DNA of 64,000 nt from Heloderma charlesbogerti (GCA_026122225.1 JANEZZ010002357.1:372001-436000); one strand, 5' to 3'. Counted from the first letter of the stretch, positions 1 to 12,209 are shown. Notes: generated by a model not told the origin, from the sequence alone. Made by a program: numbers and translations.

Positions 1-1164
1 CTGGGTTTCAAAAAGGCAGAGGAACTAGAGATCAAATTGCCAACATTTGCTGGATCATGGAGAAAGCAAGAGAATTCCAGAAAAACGTCTATTTCTGCTT
101 CATTGACTACGCTAAAGCCTTTGATTGTGTGGATCACAACAAACTGTGGCAAATTCTTAAAGAAATGGGAGTACCAGACCACCTTACCTGTCTCCTGAGA
201 AACCTGTACGAGGGTCAAGAAGCAACAGTAAGAACCGGACATGGAACAACCGATTGATTCACAATTGGGAAAGGAGTATGACAAGGCTGCATATTGTCGG
301 CCTGCTTATTTAACTTATATGCAGAGTACATCATAAGAAATGCCAGGTTGGATGAATCACAGGTCAGAATTAAGATTGCCGGGAGAATTATCAACAACCT
401 CCGATATGCAGACAATACCACCCTAATGGCAGACAGCGAAGAGGATCTAAAGAGCCTCTTGTTGAGGGTGAAAGAGGAGAGTGCAAAAGCTGGTTTGAAA
501 CTCACCATTAAAAAAAAGAAGATCATGGCATCTGGCCCCATCACTTCCTGGCATATAGAAGGGGAAGAAATGGAAGCAGTGACAGATTTTATTTTCTTGG
601 GCTCCAAGATCCCCACAGATGGTGACTGTAGCCATGAAATTAAAAGCTACGGCAAACCTAGACAGCATAGTAAGAAGCAGAGACATCACCTTGCCGACAA
701 AGTTCCGTCTAATCAAAGCTATGGTTTTCCCAGTAGCAATGTATGGCTGTGAGAGCTGGACTATAAGGAAGGCTGAGCGCTGAAGAATTGATGCATTCGA
801 ATTGTGGTGCTGGAGAAGACTCTTATGAATCCCCTGGACTGAAAGGAGGTCCAATCAGTCAATCCTAAAGGAAATCAACCCTGACTGCTCAGTGGAAGGT
901 CAGATATTGAAGCTGAAGCTCAAATATTTTGGCCACCTAATGCGAAGAGAAAACTCCCTGGAAAAGACCCTGATGCTGGGAAAGATTGAAGGCAAAAGGA
1001 GAAGGGGACGGCAGAGGATGAGATGGCTAGACAGCATTACCGGTGCAATGAATATGAACTTGAGCACACTCTGGGAGAGAGCGGAGGACAGGAAGGTCTG
1101 GCGTGCTATGGTCCATGGGGTCACGAAGAGTCGGACACGACTGAACGACTGAACAACAACAACA
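1..1164 (+). mobile_element. BovB (RTE-clade) LINE, 3' part, inactivated
   Basis: Translated pieces match the reverse transcriptase and C-terminal part of a BovB ORF2, and the end shows the typical BovB tail (a GTCACGAAGAGTCGGACACG block followed by ACA repeats). The left end runs off the window, so the 5' extent is unknown. The copy is dead for several visible reasons. A Trp codon has become TGA near 255, an Arg codon has become TGA near 278, and the catalytic YADD box reads Tyr-Ala-Asp-Asn at 405-416. A 23-bp block present in the better copy (51425-51447) is missing near 645, which shifts the frame. The product would have been the LINE endonuclease/reverse transcriptase that copies its RNA into nicked chromosomal DNA. 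Class assignment rests on protein similarity recalled from the family and on direct comparison with the 49-52 kb copy. Confidence 0.93.
57..1152 (+). pseudogene. BovB ORF2 remnant (RT and C-terminal domain), broken into three frames
   Basis: Three open segments remain at 57-257, 294-752 and 892-1152. The first carries RT motif A (FCFIDYAKAFDCVDH). The second carries the region around motif C, mutated to YADN. The third is the basic C-terminal end (MRRENSLEKTLM, then KRRRGRQRMRWLDS). Compared with 50563-51954, the gaps are explained by two nonsense changes, a 23-bp deletion and small indels, not by introns. No function is expected. Confidence 0.9.
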
Positions 1165-2372
1165 TACCTACCTTTGGGCCACCTGGTATATTGCTGTTTA
1201 TTACTTTTACATTGTTCCTTAGGGTATATCAGATATTATTTCTCTTTATTCTTTAAGTTGAATCTCAGCGTCACCATATTTACAAGCAAGAAATTACAAA
1301 GAATGACAGAGAAATTTCATGTTAGAATGATGTCCCCCCCCCCATAGCAACTACATGCATAAAACTTACCCTTAGATGGTGTTTTTTTTAATGATGTGCA
1401 CAGATGTCTGCGATTAAGCACAATTTATAAAGCAGTGATCATGTATCATCACAGAAGCAGTACTGGTATCTATGGGACTATCCTGTTCTGATTATGCCTG
1501 CAGTTTGTTCTATTCTCCTTTCTGCTGCTCCCTACATCCTAGCCATGAACATGTGGGCAATGTTCCCACAATTCTCCAAAACATTCATTCTCTATTGCAC
1601 TCCTTCTCCAAAGAAGGTGGCTCTCTGTGAATTCTCTGTGAACCTAGGAAGAGGCAGGCAGCATCAAAACAAAATCTGAAAAGAAATCTTGTGGATACAC
1701 ACATGCACACTCACTCTACCCACAGGAGAGAGAGAGCCCATGGCACCAGGAATAAGCATAACATGGTACACAAATCCTCCACAGTGCTAAAGGTGACCCT
1801 TTGCCAGGCTTTCAGTGTCTGCAGAAGAGTTCACACTTCAAACACTCCCTCACACTATGAAAGTTTCTACTTCAAAGGACTTCACACTCTTCAGGGAAGT
1901 CTTTACAGTCTGCAGAGAGTTCATGCCTCTTGAGAGGGTCTCTTTGTTCCAAGCTCATATGACCAAAGCATAGCTGCCTCATGGACACATGTACAGCATC
2001 CATAACCAGCTTATTTCAGGTACAGAAGTCCTTCCCTCCATGAAAATGATTTGGACTGTCTGCTAATAACCGTCTCTTCTTAAAAATAAACTCAGCTTTA
2101 TAAGTATGTCATTGTGGATCCCTGCCAAATGGATGCAGAATGAATGCACCATTTGACACGTCATCAAAATATTTGAGAATCAGTGCGGGCGGTGCAGAGG
2201 CCACGATAGACCTGACAAAACAGCTCCGTCTATTTTATCCACCTGTCTGCATAGTTTACATATAAAGCAAGGTCAGAATTACTAGACTTTCCATGAAAGG
2301 AGCAAGCAGAGGAGGAAAGTAACACCCCACCCACCCCTTTCACCATAACTCGCTGCACGGTGCACTCTGATG
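1165..2372. other. Unassigned intergenic stretch
   Basis: I see no recognisable element or gene here. There is a short C run at 1336-1344 and a weakly repetitive stretch around 1820-1930 with several spaced 'ttcaca/cttcaca' words, but no clear period. Confidence 0.4.
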
Positions 2373-2380
2373 CTTTAAGT

Positions 2381-2590
2381 CAGAAGTGGGGAACCTTTTT
2401 TTTTCTCTTGAGGGCTGCAAAGGTAATCTGTTGGGAATGTGAAGCTGGCAGTGGATAGGCTGAAGACAGGAGTGGGTGGGACCAACCCTCCCTCTCCCCA
2501 CCAGTTAGCTGCTAGGATGGGACAGATTGCGCTTGCCAGAGGCCTAACGCAATCACTTGGAAAGGGCTTCTTGGCCCAATAGCCCCCCTG
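2381..2590. mobile_element. Short non-autonomous hAT element with 8-bp target duplication
   Basis: The element starts CAGAAGTGGGG and ends TAGCCCCCCTG, so both ends are variants of CAG-plus-G-run terminal repeats. It is flanked by an identical 8-bp direct repeat, CTTTAAGT, at 2373-2380 and 2591-2598. An 8-bp duplication and CAG-type ends are hallmarks of hAT transposons. At 210 bp it has no coding capacity, so it must have been mobilised by a transposase elsewhere. The interior (the 'gtggggaacctttttt' start) resembles a widespread reptile hAT MITE. Confidence 0.75.
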
Positions 2591-2672
2591 CTTTAAGTCA
2601 TTTTCTCCTAGCCTGGTACACTTCCAGGATTGGAGCTAGGCTTGCAGGAAACTGCTTAAAGCAATGGAACAC

Positions 2673-3043
2673 TAGGGATGGACGAATCTGTCAATTTTGG
2701 TTTTCATCGTTCCAATCTTAAATTCGGTTCATTCTAAATTGTGAGAATATTTTTTTTTGTAAAGGTTCACATGAAAATTTATATGCGTTTTTGTGCACAT
2801 TTTTGCAAGCAATTTTTCTAACAGAATGGCTTTTGGGACATTATTTTCACTAACACACACATTTTTGTGTGCACTTTTCCATAATAGGCACAGCTTTGTA
2901 TGAATTTTTAGAAAATGCATTTTTGCACTTTGCAAAACTCAGAGAAGTGCAGACTGAGTTTTGGTTCATGTATTGGTTCAAAAGTGAAAAATTAGGTATA
3001 TTTGAATTAGAATACGAACCCAACAAATTATCCCCTATCCCTA
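2673..3043. mobile_element. Non-autonomous hAT-type element, TAGGGATG family
   Basis: The left end is TAGGGATGGACGAA and the right end is a degraded inverse (CTATCCCTA). Flanking 8-mers are TGGAACAC (2665-2672) and TGGAACGT (3044-3051), six of eight matching, which fits an aged hAT duplication. The 371-bp interior is AT-rich with repeated 'catttttg' words and no coding potential. The same terminal sequence bounds the much larger palindromic element at 28763-29673. Confidence 0.68.
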
Positions 3044-3051
3044 TGGAACGT

Positions 3052-5182
3052 ATCAAAGAAAGTTGCTTTCCATTGCAACCCTTACCTGCGTGCTTCTTTT
3101 TGTATAAAAGAAATACCTGATGATCCCAGCTCTATATGCAAAGAGGAGAGATGCATCGATGGCTCCCCCATTACATCTAGTTTGGCCCTATGATCCTGAG
3201 ATAGAAAGGTTCAAACTGTACCACTTTGAAGCCAGGAATCTAGACAAGCACTTTAGCATCTCCAACAAGAAAAGAACAGTAATGGGAAACTCCTGACTCC
3301 ACCAAGATACAATTAAGTCCAATGCCATCTAGTGACTAAACTATCTAACGACACTATCCACATAGTGATTAACTAAGGCCTGACACATTATCTCGGGACA
3401 ATATCCTGAAGCACTGGGGAAGGGAGGATGTGTGCACACCATTTCCAGGAGCAGGAAGAGGAATGAATAAGATAAAACAGGAGGCAGGGGAATCAATTAC
3501 ACCAAAATTGGACTTGATGACAAAATGTAGCCAATGGCACAGTTTTGCCCTTTGGGAATGAAAATGGGATAGAGTGTATCAGGCATTGTAGAACCCAAAC
3601 ATGATGCTGTATATTCAATCAGTCTCTCCTGCAGTCATCTGCTTGCATTATTTTAAAAAAGATACTATAAATGGCCATGTGAAAATCAGCTTGGAGTGTG
3701 GATGCCAACTCAGTGAAGGCACAAGCAATCACAGCTGTTTACAGCAGAGACACCATGTACTGGTTCACACATGGCACATCTTATGCCAAAATGGCACAGT
3801 GTAGTTTGAGTGGGTTGGTGGCATGTCTGCTTTTAAAGTTAAACAGTGTGCTAGTATAAACACAGCATTTACCTAAACTCCAAAATAATTTCAGGATTCC
3901 CTACCCCCAAGGTACAAGGATCAAAACTGTCCATAGATCACCGCTTCTATGACAATTTCTGCATCCTGCCTTACTACAGAATTGCCATGCAGATTCCTGA
4001 ATCTCCTTACAGCATGCTAAAGAATGTCACCACACAGGATGTCCTAGAATGTGTATAATAACCCACAATGTCCTTTCCTCTTCCAAGTTCTTCAATCTGC
4101 TTCCCTTTACCTGGTTGGACAGCAAAAAGAAACCCAATCCAATTTGAAACGAAACCTCAGATCTGTTTCTTGGGCAAACTGTCAGTGAAATAGAACTTGA
4201 GATTATAAAGAATTTATGGGTAACCACAAGCTTCATTGCAAAAGAAACAGTTGAAAGCTTCTGAAACAAACCTCAGTAACTTAAAATATTATTTAAGCCA
4301 TTGTAAAAAAAAAAAGTACATTTATTCTAAATAATGAATGACATTAACCTCAAGCTTTTGACGCAATATGTGACAATGGCTGAATTGACAGGAAATGTAA
4401 CTGAAAGGAAAAGCAGGAGAGGGGAAGTATTTTTGCAACACAGAGATGCAGTACTTCTGTGCATTGACACTGGCACTGAACAGGTTTTGTCCAAGTTCTG
4501 AACTTCCATCTCCACAGTTATGCATACTGGAGTTATTCTGTGTGTATATATTCTAAGTGAAGTATTAATTATCTGGTCTAACATTCCAGAAATGGCTAAC
4601 GTAATAAATGAAATGCAATAATAATGTTATTTTGCATCTGCAGTCTGAAAAATAAAGCATTACCCAATGGCAATGAATTACATTGAACATTTATTGTTTT
4701 GCCATGTTCCTATAATGTTTCAGAAAATATACCAAAGTGTTTAGGTGGGTGCATCCCCATGATTTATTAGAAAGCATCGAACTGGACATCTAAGGCTCAG
4801 TTTGATTTCTCATTCAGATACCGAAGTGTCAAAAACCTGAAAACACTGGCTCAGTGTCTCCTGAATGCCTTGAGGACTGCCTAGATGGGGTTTCCAGTAG
4901 ACAAAGGGTCCTGATCCAGCCCAAATATGTGGCTCTCATTTCCACTACCTTTACACACAGTACTTTGATAATCTATTTGCATAATTAATTTTAAAAGAAT
5001 TGAGGGTTGCAGAACTTCCAGCGTCTGTTCACAGAATTTTGGATTAGTTAAGTCAGGCCTACACAACTTCTGACTTACCACAAGCTTGAACACAACTCAC
5101 TACCTTCGGCTTGAGAAACTTCCTGGTTTGGCTATCAGCTTGGGACTTTAGAAACTAGGAAGCTGTTAAGCTCCTAGCAGAC

Positions 5183-5187
<5 letters not shown>
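3052..5187. other. Unassigned intergenic stretch
   Basis: No element or exon recognised across about 2.1 kb of AT-rich sequence. There is an A run near 4304-4316. Short open frames here have no repeat-family or protein-like character. Confidence 0.4.

Positions 5188-5219
<32 letters not shown>
5188..5219. repeat. (TA)n microsatellite at LINE 3' end
   Basis: About 16 TA units abut the 3' terminus of the minus-strand LINE. Elements of this group end in short AT-rich microsatellite tails, so the tract is probably an expanded LINE tail and not an independent repeat. Confidence 0.85.
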
Positions 5220-5229
<10 letters not shown>

Positions 5230-7850
5230 CACCCATCTGGCTGGTCACCCAGCCACTCTGGGCGATGTACAACATACAATAAAACAGTTTAAAACAATAA
5301 AATTCTACAGTAAAAACATTTTCTAAAATACCCCAACCCACCCCAAATGCCTGCCTGAACATCCACGTTTTTAATGCACGACGGAAGCTCATTAAAGAGG
5401 GGGCATGGTGGAGTTCCCTAGGGTGGGAGTTCCACAGAGTGGGGGCCACCACAGAAAAGGCCCTCTCCCTCGTCCCCACCTGTCTAGCTGTCCTGGCTGA
5501 TGGGACAAAGAGAAGGCCATCCGAGGCTGATCTTGTTAAGCGGCCTGTCTGGTGCTGCTGGAGGCGCTCCTTAAGATAGGCTGGGCTGGAACCATATAGG
5601 GTTTTAAAGGTCAAAACCAACACCTTGAATTTGGCCTGGAAAACAACTGGTAACCAGTGCAACTCCTTCAGCTCTGGAGTGATGTGATCTCGCCGGCGGC
5701 TGCCTTTAATCAGGCGAGCCGCCGCGTTCTGTACCAGCTGCAGCTTCCGAACCATCTTCAAGGGTAACCCCACGTAGAGCACATTACAGTAGTCTAAACG
5801 AGAGGAGACCAGGGCATGTACTACCGATGGGAGCAGATGGTCGGGAAGGAAGGGGCACAGCCGCCGTATCAGATGGAGTTGATACAGCGCTGTCCAGCTC
5901 ACAGCTGACACCTGAGCCTCCATGGACAGCTGGGAGTCCAAAATGACCCCCAGGCTGCGGACCTGGTTTTTCAAGGGTAGCCGTATCCCATTCAACACCA
6001 GGTCAACATCCCCCAGCCTCCTCTTGTCTCCCACCAAAAGTACCTCAGTCTTGTCAGGGTTCAGCTTCAGCTTATTCCTCCCCATCCAGCCACTCACCGT
6101 CTCCAGACATTTGGACAGGGATTCTACGACCAACCTTGGTGAAGATTTGAATGAGAGGTAGAGCTGCGTGTCATCCGCATATTGATGACACCGCACCCCA
6201 AACCTCCTGATGATAGCCCCCAGCAGCTTCACATAGATATTAAATAGCATCGGGGAGAGGATGGAACCCTGTGGCACCCCACAAGTGAGTGGCCACGGGT
6301 CCGAAACCTCCTCTCCCAGTGCTACCCTCTGGTACCTGCCGGAGAGGAAGGACTGGAACCACTGCAATACGGTGTCTCCAATGCCCAACCCCTCCAGGCG
6401 GTCCAGGAGGATACCGTGGTCAATGGTATCAAAAGCTGCTGAGAGGCCGAGGAGAACAAGGAAGAATCATTCACCCCTATCCAGAGCCCTCCTCATATCA
6501 TCCACCAAGGCGACCAAGGCCGTTTCTGTCCCATGCCCAAGCCTGAAGCCCGACTGAAATGGGTCTAGATAATCAGTTTCTTCCAAGTGTGCCTTCAACT
6601 GCATCGCCACCACCCGCTCAATCACCTTGCCCAAAAATGGCAGATTTGAGACTGGGCGAAAGTTGTTCAAAACTTGAGGATCCAAGGAGGGCTTCTTTAA
6701 GAGCAGTCTTATCACTGCCTCCTTGAGGGCTGATGGCATCACTCCCTCCTCAAGGGAGGCATTCACCACCACCCTGATCCCCTCACCCAGTCTCTCTCTG
6801 CAGCCCATAATGAGCCACGATGGGCAAGGATCAAGTAAGCAGGTGGTCAGCCTTATAGATGAAAGCACCTTGTCCACTTCCTCAGGAGGAAGAAGCTGGA
6901 ACCAATCCCACAAAACCGGTTTGCCACAGGCCGCCTCTTGCTCACTAACTGTATCCACACCATGCAGAGTAACACACCTAATCTGATCAATTTTATCTGC
7001 AAAGTGCCTTGCCAAGGCCTCACAGGAGGCCTTAGAATGCTCCAGTGGTTCCGGAGCCACTGGACCGACCAGGCTCCGGACCACTTGGAACAGCCTCCTG
7101 GGACAGCACTCTGCAGATGCGATAAAGGCAGCATAATATGCCTTTTTTGCTGCCTTCACCGCCACGTGATAGGCTGAAAATACAGCTCTAGCCTGTGTCT
7201 GATGGTCTTTGGAGCGAGACGTCCGCCACCAGCGCTCTAGCTGTCTCACCTCCTGTTTCAGAGCTCGTAACCACGGATTGAACCATGGTGCAGTCCGAGC
7301 CCTGTTCAGGGGGAGAGGGCGTTTCAGAGCCACCTGATCTAATGCCCCAGTGACTGTGGCATTCCAGCTACCCACCAGGGTCTCGACCGAGTGGCCGTTG
7401 GTGTGCCCAGAGAATCCCCAAGCGCGTTCAGGAATCCATTTGGATCCATAAGACGCCTGGGGTGGACCATTTTAATGGATCCTCCACCCCTGTGGAGGGG
7501 TTGTGGAACCAAGAAGTCTAACGTCACCAGATAGTGATCTGACCATGACAAGGGGGTGGTGGATATACCCCCGACTTCCAGATCACTCCCCGCTTCTCCA
7601 GAAACAAACACAAGGTCTAGCGCATGACCGGCTACATGGGTGGGCCCAGTTAGAATATGGTGCAGCTCCCAGGAGGCCATGGTCTCCATGAAGTCCCGAG
7701 GTGCTCCTGTGAGGATGGCCTCCGAATGTACGTTGAAGTCCCCCAACACCAATAAGTTAGGGGACTGTACACGCACATCAGAGACCACCTCAAATATATG
7801 GCTGGTTGTCTGGATTTGGATTGTTGGGTCAACAGTTATCTTTTAAGAGA
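5220..7850 (-). mobile_element. L2/CR1-group LINE, 5'-truncated, 2.6 kb
   Basis: Read on the minus strand this carries, in order, the end of an apurinic-type endonuclease domain (LVLGDFNVHSEA, then a WSDHYLVTL box), a linker, the reverse transcriptase and a C-terminal region, then a 3' end reading GCCCAGAGTGGCTGGGTGAC and ATTAATAAATT plus a TA tail. The 5' end stops inside the endonuclease, typical of incomplete reverse transcription. A fragment of the same 3' end lies at 34675-35185, and a degenerate endonuclease-linker piece of the same family at 26920-28130. I place it in the L2/CR1 group from its RT motifs; I cannot choose confidently between L2 and another CR1-like clade. Confidence 0.88.
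5225..7788 (-). pseudogene. L2/CR1-group ORF2 (endonuclease + reverse transcriptase), broken
   Basis: The frame is open from 7788 to about 7339 (endonuclease end), then after a frameshift near 7340-7380 from 7375 to 6467, and, in the same frame after one TGA (6467-6469), from there to 5225. RT motif B (GVPQGSILSP) and the YADD catalytic box are intact. In motif A the usual leucine-leucine-Asp before LSAAFDTIDH reads Leu-Leu-Gly, so a catalytic Asp is lost. The C-terminal segment (SVVAPTLWNS, then MSFRRALKTWMFRQAF) is the usual end of this family; the last residues up to 5225 look like read-through into the 3' UTR. The element cannot be autonomous. Confidence 0.85.
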
Positions 7851-9557
7851 TCCCCTGTTACACACACACACTCCACTTCCTTGCTCTCAGTCTCTCATTA
7901 AGAAGCATTTTTAGTCTACCTTTATTATCAGGATTTGAGCTTATGGAATATCACTTTCTCTTTCCCAAATCTATTAAGTAGCCATCATGCAGTTTTGGCT
8001 GCTGAAGGCTGAAATCATAATGACACCCTCAGCAACCCGTAAGTAACTATTGCAGGATTTTATGCAAAATACTTATCTGAATATTTAAGATTTTCCAGAG
8101 CCATTCAGATTAATGAGGTTGTACAACTGTAATTCTAAATCTACTCGACTCAGACACTGAAAATATTTTCAGATTTGTTTTGGATCAAAGCAGATTGTAT
8201 TTGCACAGATTCTATGCCACAAAGCAATTCTCCAAAAAGTTCAAAATCAGGATTCTAAGTATATGATTATGGAATTGTTTTTAACCTAACAGTTCAAGGG
8301 TTCTCCATTTTAACACAGTGCTAATGGAGATGAATGATCAGTGCTACTTCATTATAACAGCCAAAATGAGATATTATCTCAAGGAAAAACCACTTTAAAA
8401 ATCAGATGTGTATTGCTGTATAATAGTTAGATCAATATTTTCTGAATGTTCTTGCTTCTGGAAGCAAGAATGGAAAACATGTTCAGAGTGGATGCTTTTT
8501 TATATATAAAGGATATAACCTTAAATTCACTAATGTGTAAACTGTAAACCTGAGACAATACAAAAATCCAATGTTAACATCAAATGCTGAAAAATGAACT
8601 TTCCTAGATTCAGAATCATTGTTTCATTCCAAATTAAATTGCAGGACTTTATTGTACAGCACATATCTTTCTATGAAAAACTGTCACTGTAGGCAAGAAC
8701 AGCTTATGATGTATATGCATATGTATGCATGTATGATAAGCCATTATGGTCTATTGAGTAAAATAATCTATTAAAATAGTACTTAAATACATCTCCATTT
8801 GACCATCATGGGGACTCTGCTACATAATGCAGAAATGTGCATTAAACATTTCCTAAACAACTTTTTTTTTTAAGCAGAGCAACCAATGGAGTATATAACA
8901 GCTATTCTACCCTTTCAGAACAACTGCAATATGCTTCCATGCCTCTCCTTTTCATGACTAATAATATAGCCAATTATTAACAATGACAACTATTACATCT
9001 CTAGGCCTTCAAACCACTGCAAACATATCGACCTATATGCTTTACAATAAAAGACTAAAAATGTTCAAAACAGCTCTCTAGCAGCCCATCAAGTTTATGT
9101 GATTACACGTGGATGCTCATGATGATAAAAAAAAATAAATCACATACTCTCCTCCCAGCTTGGCTTATTTCTGGTCTTGGAATCACAATGTGGGGAGGGA
9201 GGAATTTGGACAATGGACTGTGGGGAATAAGGCTGAGAAGGGGAAGGATTCTGCTCCCCTTACCTGCATGCCCCTTTTGAAGTTAATTAGACCTGACCCC
9301 CTTTTCACATGATTATCGTAACTGAAAATCCATGTGAAGCCTGGATGAACGCACTGTTTAAAAAATCTAGAACAACTCTATAGTAAACACTGACAAGGTT
9401 CTACAAAACATAATGTCAGTGCCTGTTAGCAATCCCTGTATGGACTGTGTGTTCCATAACAGGCAATAGTTGCACAAATAAACAAAACTGTCTTTATGTG
9501 GATGATAGAGTTAAATCTTTTCTGGCTGGGATTGCATTACATAAGAGCCTAGGAACT
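7851..9557. other. Unassigned AT-rich stretch
   Basis: About 1.7 kb without a recognisable repeat or exon. Only a short CA run near 7861 and isolated A/T runs stand out. Confidence 0.4.
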
Positions 9558-9950
9558 TCAGAGGAGCCATGCTGAGTCAAACCAAAGGCCTATCTAGTCC
9601 AGCATGCTTTTCATACAGCGGCCAACCAGCTGCCTATGGGAATCCCACATGCAGGACAGGAGCACAATAGGAAGCTCCCACTCGTGTTCCAGCTGTCGAC
9701 ACACAGGGGGATACTGGAGGCATCCTCAGTGATAGTGGAGGCATCAGGACTAATAGCCATTAATAGCCTTCTCTTCCATGAATTTGTCTAATCCCCTTTT
9801 AAAGCCATCCAAATTCATGGCCATCACTACATCTTGGGGTAGCGAATTCCATCGTTTAATTATGCATTGTGTGAAGACGTACTTCCTCTCATCTGTCTTG
9901 AATCTCCCACCAGTCAGTTTCATGGGATGACCCCTAAAGAACAAAGTTCA
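9558..9950 (-). mobile_element. CR1/L2-like LINE 3' end with C-terminal ORF2 fragment
   Basis: Minus-strand positions 9944-9750 encode about 64 residues including GGRFKTDERKYVFTQ and WNSLPQDVVMA, the common C-terminal ending of CR1/L2-like ORF2 proteins, followed by a stop and a 3' UTR. The UTR part on the plus strand ('gctgagtcaaaccaaaggcctatctagtcc') also occurs, in diverged form, at 44805-45240. The 5' part of the element is absent. Confidence 0.72.
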
Positions 9951-10308
9951 CGGTTAGAACCAGCTTTGCCTCTGGAGGCCTGAGTGGCATCTCTGGCATG
10001 CCACACTTTTCACCAGCTAAGGCTGGTGTGCCAGCTGTGATTCCTCCTGGGGAGAGAGAGCCTGGCCACAGTTGTCCGTGATGCTCTCTATCATCCCAGA
10101 GCTTGTGCTTGCCTTGCACAGTTCCTCTCTGTTCCTGACAGACACACCGGACCTGAAGTAAAGAGGAGGAAATTCCTCGCATTGGGTAATCCCTTTCCTT
10201 CCCCAGGCAAATCACTCCTGGTTTCCCATCATCTATACTCTCCCCCTCTCTACAGCAAAAGCATAGAAACAGGAACATATCCATAGGTGTGTTTTTTTTA
10301 AGGTTGAT
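9951..10308. other. Unassigned stretch
   Basis: No element recognised. Contains a short inverted repeat around 9990-10040 (caccagc/gctggtg). Confidence 0.3.
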
Positions 10309-10425
10309 CACCCCAGTCTCCGGGAGAGAGCGCAGGACAGGAAGGCCTGGTGTGCCATGGTCCATGGGGTCACGAAGAGTCGGACACGACTGAACAACTG
10401 AACAACAACAACAACACCCCAGTCT
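10309..10425 (+). mobile_element. 95-bp BovB 3'-tail insertion with 11-bp target duplication
   Basis: Positions 10320-10414 match the last ~95 bp of BovB (end of ORF2 plus tail, ending in ACA repeats). They are flanked by an exact direct repeat CACCCCAGTCT at 10309-10319 and 10415-10425, so this is an independent insertion and not a deletion remnant. The match extends upstream into ORF2 coding sequence, which favours an extremely 5'-truncated BovB over a Sauria-type SINE that merely shares the BovB tail, but the SINE alternative is not excluded. Confidence 0.85.
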
Positions 10426-10855
10426 AGTCACCTTAAAAAGGTGACTAGTTGTGTTGGAACAGGGGTAGGAATGTACATTGGAATGAGTATTATACCAATG
10501 AACTGATGACATTCATGCTCAGGTATGCATTTTGGTGCACATTCCAATGTGCATCTTATTTACACTCAGAGTTCTTGATCCAGCAGATGATGCACTCATT
10601 GGTCTGTTTAGCTGGATCAAGGCAGATATCTGGCAAAGGCTGGAGTTACGATACTGTAAGTTCCAACCCTGTGAATTCATTCTAACACCAGTCATAAATT
10701 GCTCCTCCATATCTGGTCCCTGTATCCTACTGGATCTTTCCCTAAGCTTGATGAGGCCTGTTGATTGATGGATAAGTGATGTTATTGCTAGTTGTCAGTT
10801 CCAGATCTCTGCCATGCCTATAGGACACATCTGCCTATAGGGTGTAAGACGGGGC
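10426..10855. other. Unassigned stretch
   Basis: No repeat family or exon recognised. Confidence 0.3.
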
Positions 10856-10982
10856 AAGCAACCTGGTGCCCTCCAGATGTTTTAGAGAACAATTCCCATC
10901 ACCACAGCCAGCATGGCCAATGGTCAGGGATTATAGGAATTGTAGTCCAAAATATTTGGGGGGGTACAGGTTGGCTAGTGTA
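10856..10982. mobile_element. Palindromic MITE-like repeat, 'CCAGATGTTTT' family
   Basis: The unit reads from 'gtgccctccagatgtttt' through 'caattcccatca' to a diverged inverse 'aattgtagtccaaaatat'. Related copies lie at 12210-12302, 17078-17187 and 32896-33036. Arms are roughly 25-30 bp around a short centre. The palindromic design and absence of coding suggest a MITE; superfamily not determined. Confidence 0.65.
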
Positions 10983-11404
10983 GAAGCTGGTCCACCCAGT
11001 CTGCGTATGGAAAACATACATACACAGAGCTGAATAGCAGCTGTTTGGATTTTGCTAGTAAACAAATTACTCGGATTTTAAGGCCAGAACTCTTGTGTTA
11101 GGATTAGCACTCTCTGCCTGTGTGCTTGCTTCTGAAATGCCATATTACCTGCCTGACCTGTACATTTGCTAATCAACATGTAAGTCTCCAGTGCTTTTTT
11201 CTCCAAAGGAAACTTACTTTATACAGACTGTCCTGAACTAACAACTGCACAGAGAAGGAAAAACATGAGATAATAAATTTTGTTTGGCTGATTTGAAGTA
11301 AGGCACCTTGACAGCCTTATTGGGTTGAATAGAAACATATAATATTTACAATAAATACTTTTATTTTTAAAAATAAAATAACTAATGGATCTGAGAAATA
11401 TCTA

Positions 11405-12090
11405 CAGGAGTTGTCAGTTATTTCATTTAGAAAGGCATGTTTAGCATTGTGTTTTCAGTCTATGCCCTTGCAATACTTAGAAGGTCGCTATTGCAAAAAA
11501 CCTATAGATCAGCAGTTTTGTATATGTGGAGCTCAAGTAGTAGAAGACCTTCAGAATTATCTATCATATTGCTTTCTATATTCAGGACCTAGAGCAAAAT
11601 TTATATTGAGATTGCTATATACCTGATGATGACGACCAAGCTAAAATTATATACTTGCTATCCGATTTTGATGGATAGAGTTGCGAGATTCGCAGTGGCT
11701 GCTCAAACATTGAGGAGAACTTTTGTTGAGACTCATATGGTGAAAAATAATTTAATGTTTTGATGTAGTAGCTTTATTTTATAAATTGTACTTATAAATT
11801 AAAATATTACTCTTAATTTTATCTACTCTTGAATGTATCTGTTAGTTCCCTGACCCTAATGAGACCTCTGGGGGTTTACCTATATAAAGACATGGGTGTT
11901 TAAATTCTAAACTTCTAATAGAGACATTTATTTTAAATTTTGCTCTTGCCTAGAGCTTATCTATTTATGTATTTTATAAAATTATTATGTTTAATGGATA
12001 GAGTTGGTGTATGCATGTGTATACAGTTGTATTCTTAGTTGGTATGATCATGATGGTTGAAACAACAAATAAATAAACAAATAAAAGAAG
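11405..12090 (+). mobile_element. C-terminal fragment and 3' UTR of a non-LTR retrotransposon, clade uncertain
   Basis: Positions 11411-11626 encode 71 residues with a Cys-x-Cys-Gly...Glu-Asp-Leu...Cys-x-x-Tyr arrangement (CICGAQVVEDLQNYLSYC). It resembles the C-terminal zinc-knuckle region after the RT in several non-LTR clades, with the usual His replaced by Asn. The downstream DNA is AT-rich 3'-UTR-like and ends near 12090 in AATAAATAAACAAATAAA. Which clade it belongs to (R4-like or other) cannot be decided from this piece. Confidence 0.5.
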
Positions 12091-12209
12091 TTCAATAAAT
12101 ACATGTTAAGATGCATTAGTTAGAAATAGATGATGCCTTGCAGCATAATTCCAAAGCAAGTTAAGTCTCAAATTTAAGGGACTGAAGAAGTCATATTTAA
12201 TATTATATA

